A stretch of DNA of 64,000 bases from Desulfobacterales bacterium (GTDB lineage: Bacteria > Desulfobacterota > Desulfobacteria > Desulfobacterales > JAHEIW01), in the NCBI GenBank assembly GCA_030145015.1, contig JAQYWI010000004.1, positions 1 to 64,000 on the forward strand, written 5' to 3'. The translations under genes were made by a program, and so were the position numbers. The notes beneath the pieces are model-generated. The model did not search any database. It was not told the origin of the DNA and worked only from the letters and a program-made list of their open reading frames with translations. Numbering within the stretch: the first letter of the stretch is position 1; the number at the start of each line of letters is the position of its first letter. Of this stretch, positions 63,025 through 64,000 are shown in pieces.

Positions 63025-64000
63025 TTTAATTCAAATCCCAGACCGGGTTTTGGCGTTGGATAAAGAATTCCCTTTTTTAAAACGACAGCCCCCTGGGCAG
63101 GATCGTCCAATAGATCCAGATGGCCGTCCAAATCCGCATAAATCACATTGGGCCGTGCCAGCGCAAAGTGCAGACCGGCCGCGATGCCCAAGGCCGATTC
63201 GTCCATACATCCTACCATGGCCTCGAGGCTTGCAGCGCGGGCGACGGCATTTATCCTCGCGGCCTCGGCGATACCGCCGACTTTCATCAATTTTATGTTG
63301 ATCATGTCCACCAGTCCTTTGCGGGCCAGTCGAAAAACATCTCGCAGGTTCATGATACTCTCATCGGCCATCACCGGTATCGGTACGCCATCGGTGATTT
63401 TGCCCAGAAGGTCAAAATCCGCCCTGTTTGTCGGCTGTTCGATCAATTCGAGTTTGGCCGAACGGGTTGCGTTAACAAAGCGCAGCGCCTCTGCCTCTGT
63501 ATATCCCTGGTTGGCATCAAAGCGCAGCTCGATCTTTTTGCCCACTTTTTCCCGCACCTTTAAAACCTTCTCAATGTCCGCCTCTACATTTCGCCCACCT
63601 TTTATTTTCAAGGATCTGAATCCTTTTTTAATCCATTCTTCGGCTCTGGCAACCGTTTCAGCCAGGGGGTAAATGCTGATGGTCACACAGGTCCTTATGC
63701 GCGTGCGATAGCCTCCCAGCAGTTTGTAGAGGGGCAGCCCGCAGACTTTACCCAGGATATCATGCAGCGCCATATCCACCATGGCCACCGCGGATGGATG
63801 ATCAGGTAAAATCGGTACCAGTTTTTCGGTGATTAGGGCAAGCCGCAACGGATCCGAGTGCTTCACGACCGGATCAATTGCATCGCTGCAGATTTTTATA
63901 ACCGTCTCGGGGGTTTCACCGGTAACCTGTTTATCCGGTGCGGCACAACCATATCCGACAGTGCCGGTATTGGTTTCGAGGCGCAAAAAAATGTTGGTCG
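63021..64000 (-). CDS. Mandelate racemase/muconate lactonizing-type enzyme, dipeptide epimerase-like (cut by window edge)
   Basis: The C-terminal 326 residues of an enolase-superfamily enzyme; the 5' end lies beyond the window, and the frame is open to base 64000 ([17 protein letters not shown]). Active-site motifs: the KxK pair in [11 protein letters not shown], metal Asp in [15 protein letters not shown], Glu in LELIEQPT, Asp in VMADESI, and the second acid/base Lys in [12 protein letters not shown]. This matches the L-Ala-D/L-Glu (dipeptide) epimerase group. The link to a glutamate-ligase-like gene downstream suggests a common glutamyl-peptide theme. Confidence 0.85.
   Translation of the reverse strand, partial: TNIFLRLETNTGTVGYGCAAPDKQVTGETPETVIKICSDAIDPVVKHSDPLRLALITEKLVPILPDHPSAVAMVDMALHDILGKVCGLPLYKLLGGYRTRIRTCVTISIYPLAETVARAEEWIKKGFRSLKIKGGRNVEADIEKVLKVREKVGKKIELRFDANQGYTEAEALRFVNATRSAKLELIEQPTNRADFDLLGKITDGVPIPVMADESIMNLRDVFRLARKGLVDMINIKLMKVGGIAEAARINAVARAASLEAMVGCMDESALGIAAGLHFALARPNVIYADLDGHLDLLDDPAQGAVVLKKGILYPTPKPGLGFELK

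Noticed and set aside
1..64000. A prophage, integrative element or defence island
   Set aside because: No integrase, transposase, phage structural, restriction or toxin-antitoxin genes, and no tRNA-linked attachment sites were found.

Overview
The window looks like chromosome from an anaerobic member of the Desulfobacterota (former Deltaproteobacteria), close to Desulfobacterales-type sulfate reducers. This is an inference from gene content: a paired benzoyl-CoA reductase/2-hydroxyacyl-CoA dehydratase-type enzyme, a corrinoid protein with an MtaA-type methyltransferase, FAD/Fe-S hydroxyacid dehydrogenases, a TRAP transporter of the aromatic/organic-acid type, sigma-54 promoters and many universal stress proteins. 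There is no rRNA, no tRNA that I could recognise, no CRISPR array, no transposase and no phage gene. Short dispersed repeats fill many intergenic gaps.

Left third (0.3-8.2 kb): an M20 peptidase/tautomerase/acetyltransferase operon, then a complete dipeptide/oligopeptide ABC importer (binding protein, two permeases, two ATPases). From 8.2 to 11.6 kb on the minus strand are a YihY-type membrane protein and an acyl-CoA ligase with a carboxymuconolactone decarboxylase-like protein. From 12 to 25.9 kb on the plus strand is a catabolic island: two GlcD-type FAD dehydrogenases (one fused to Fe-S and CCG modules), a 3-hydroxyisobutyrate dehydrogenase-type reductase, an altronate dehydratase-type enzyme, MtaA-like methyltransferase plus corrinoid protein, a hydroxyacid-oxoacid transhydrogenase-type iron alcohol dehydrogenase, and a medium-chain-type acyl-CoA synthetase. 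It is followed by a DMT exporter/hydrolase pair, a DctPQM TRAP importer, a divergent SDR/MarR pair and the two dehydratase subunits (33.7-36.1 kb). Together these read as uptake, CoA activation and reductive or hydroxyacid catabolism of organic acids; the actual substrates are not determined by the sequence.

Middle (36-50 kb): a zone of gene decay and ion transport. A truncated SLC13 permease is fused by deletion to a frameshifted MscS-like gene, followed by CorA, two CNNM/CorC-type proteins, MgtE (four proteins linked to Mg2+ transport), a remnant of FtsH, and a PiT phosphate transporter with its DUF47 partner. A large ABC exporter here has an NBD interrupted by about 250 residues.

Right third (49-64 kb): stress and storage functions. 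Universal stress proteins, a glutamate dehydrogenase-CBS fusion, an MlaF-type ATPase fused to a degenerate GGDEF-like domain, and three tandem Hsp20 genes preceded by a 39-codon membrane-protein ORF under a near-consensus sigma-54 promoter. The last block is a minus-strand run: dipeptide-epimerase-like enzyme (cut by the window edge), YitT protein, retropepsin-like protease, inactive transglutaminase-7TM protein, RimK-like ATP-grasp ligase, LapA-domain protein, a secreted protein and glycogen phosphorylase. The strongest leads for undescribed biology are this ligase/7TM/protease/epimerase run, the interrupted ABC exporter, the MlaF-GGDEF fusion, the sigma-54 stress module, and the repeat family whose termini supply the stop codons of three genes.
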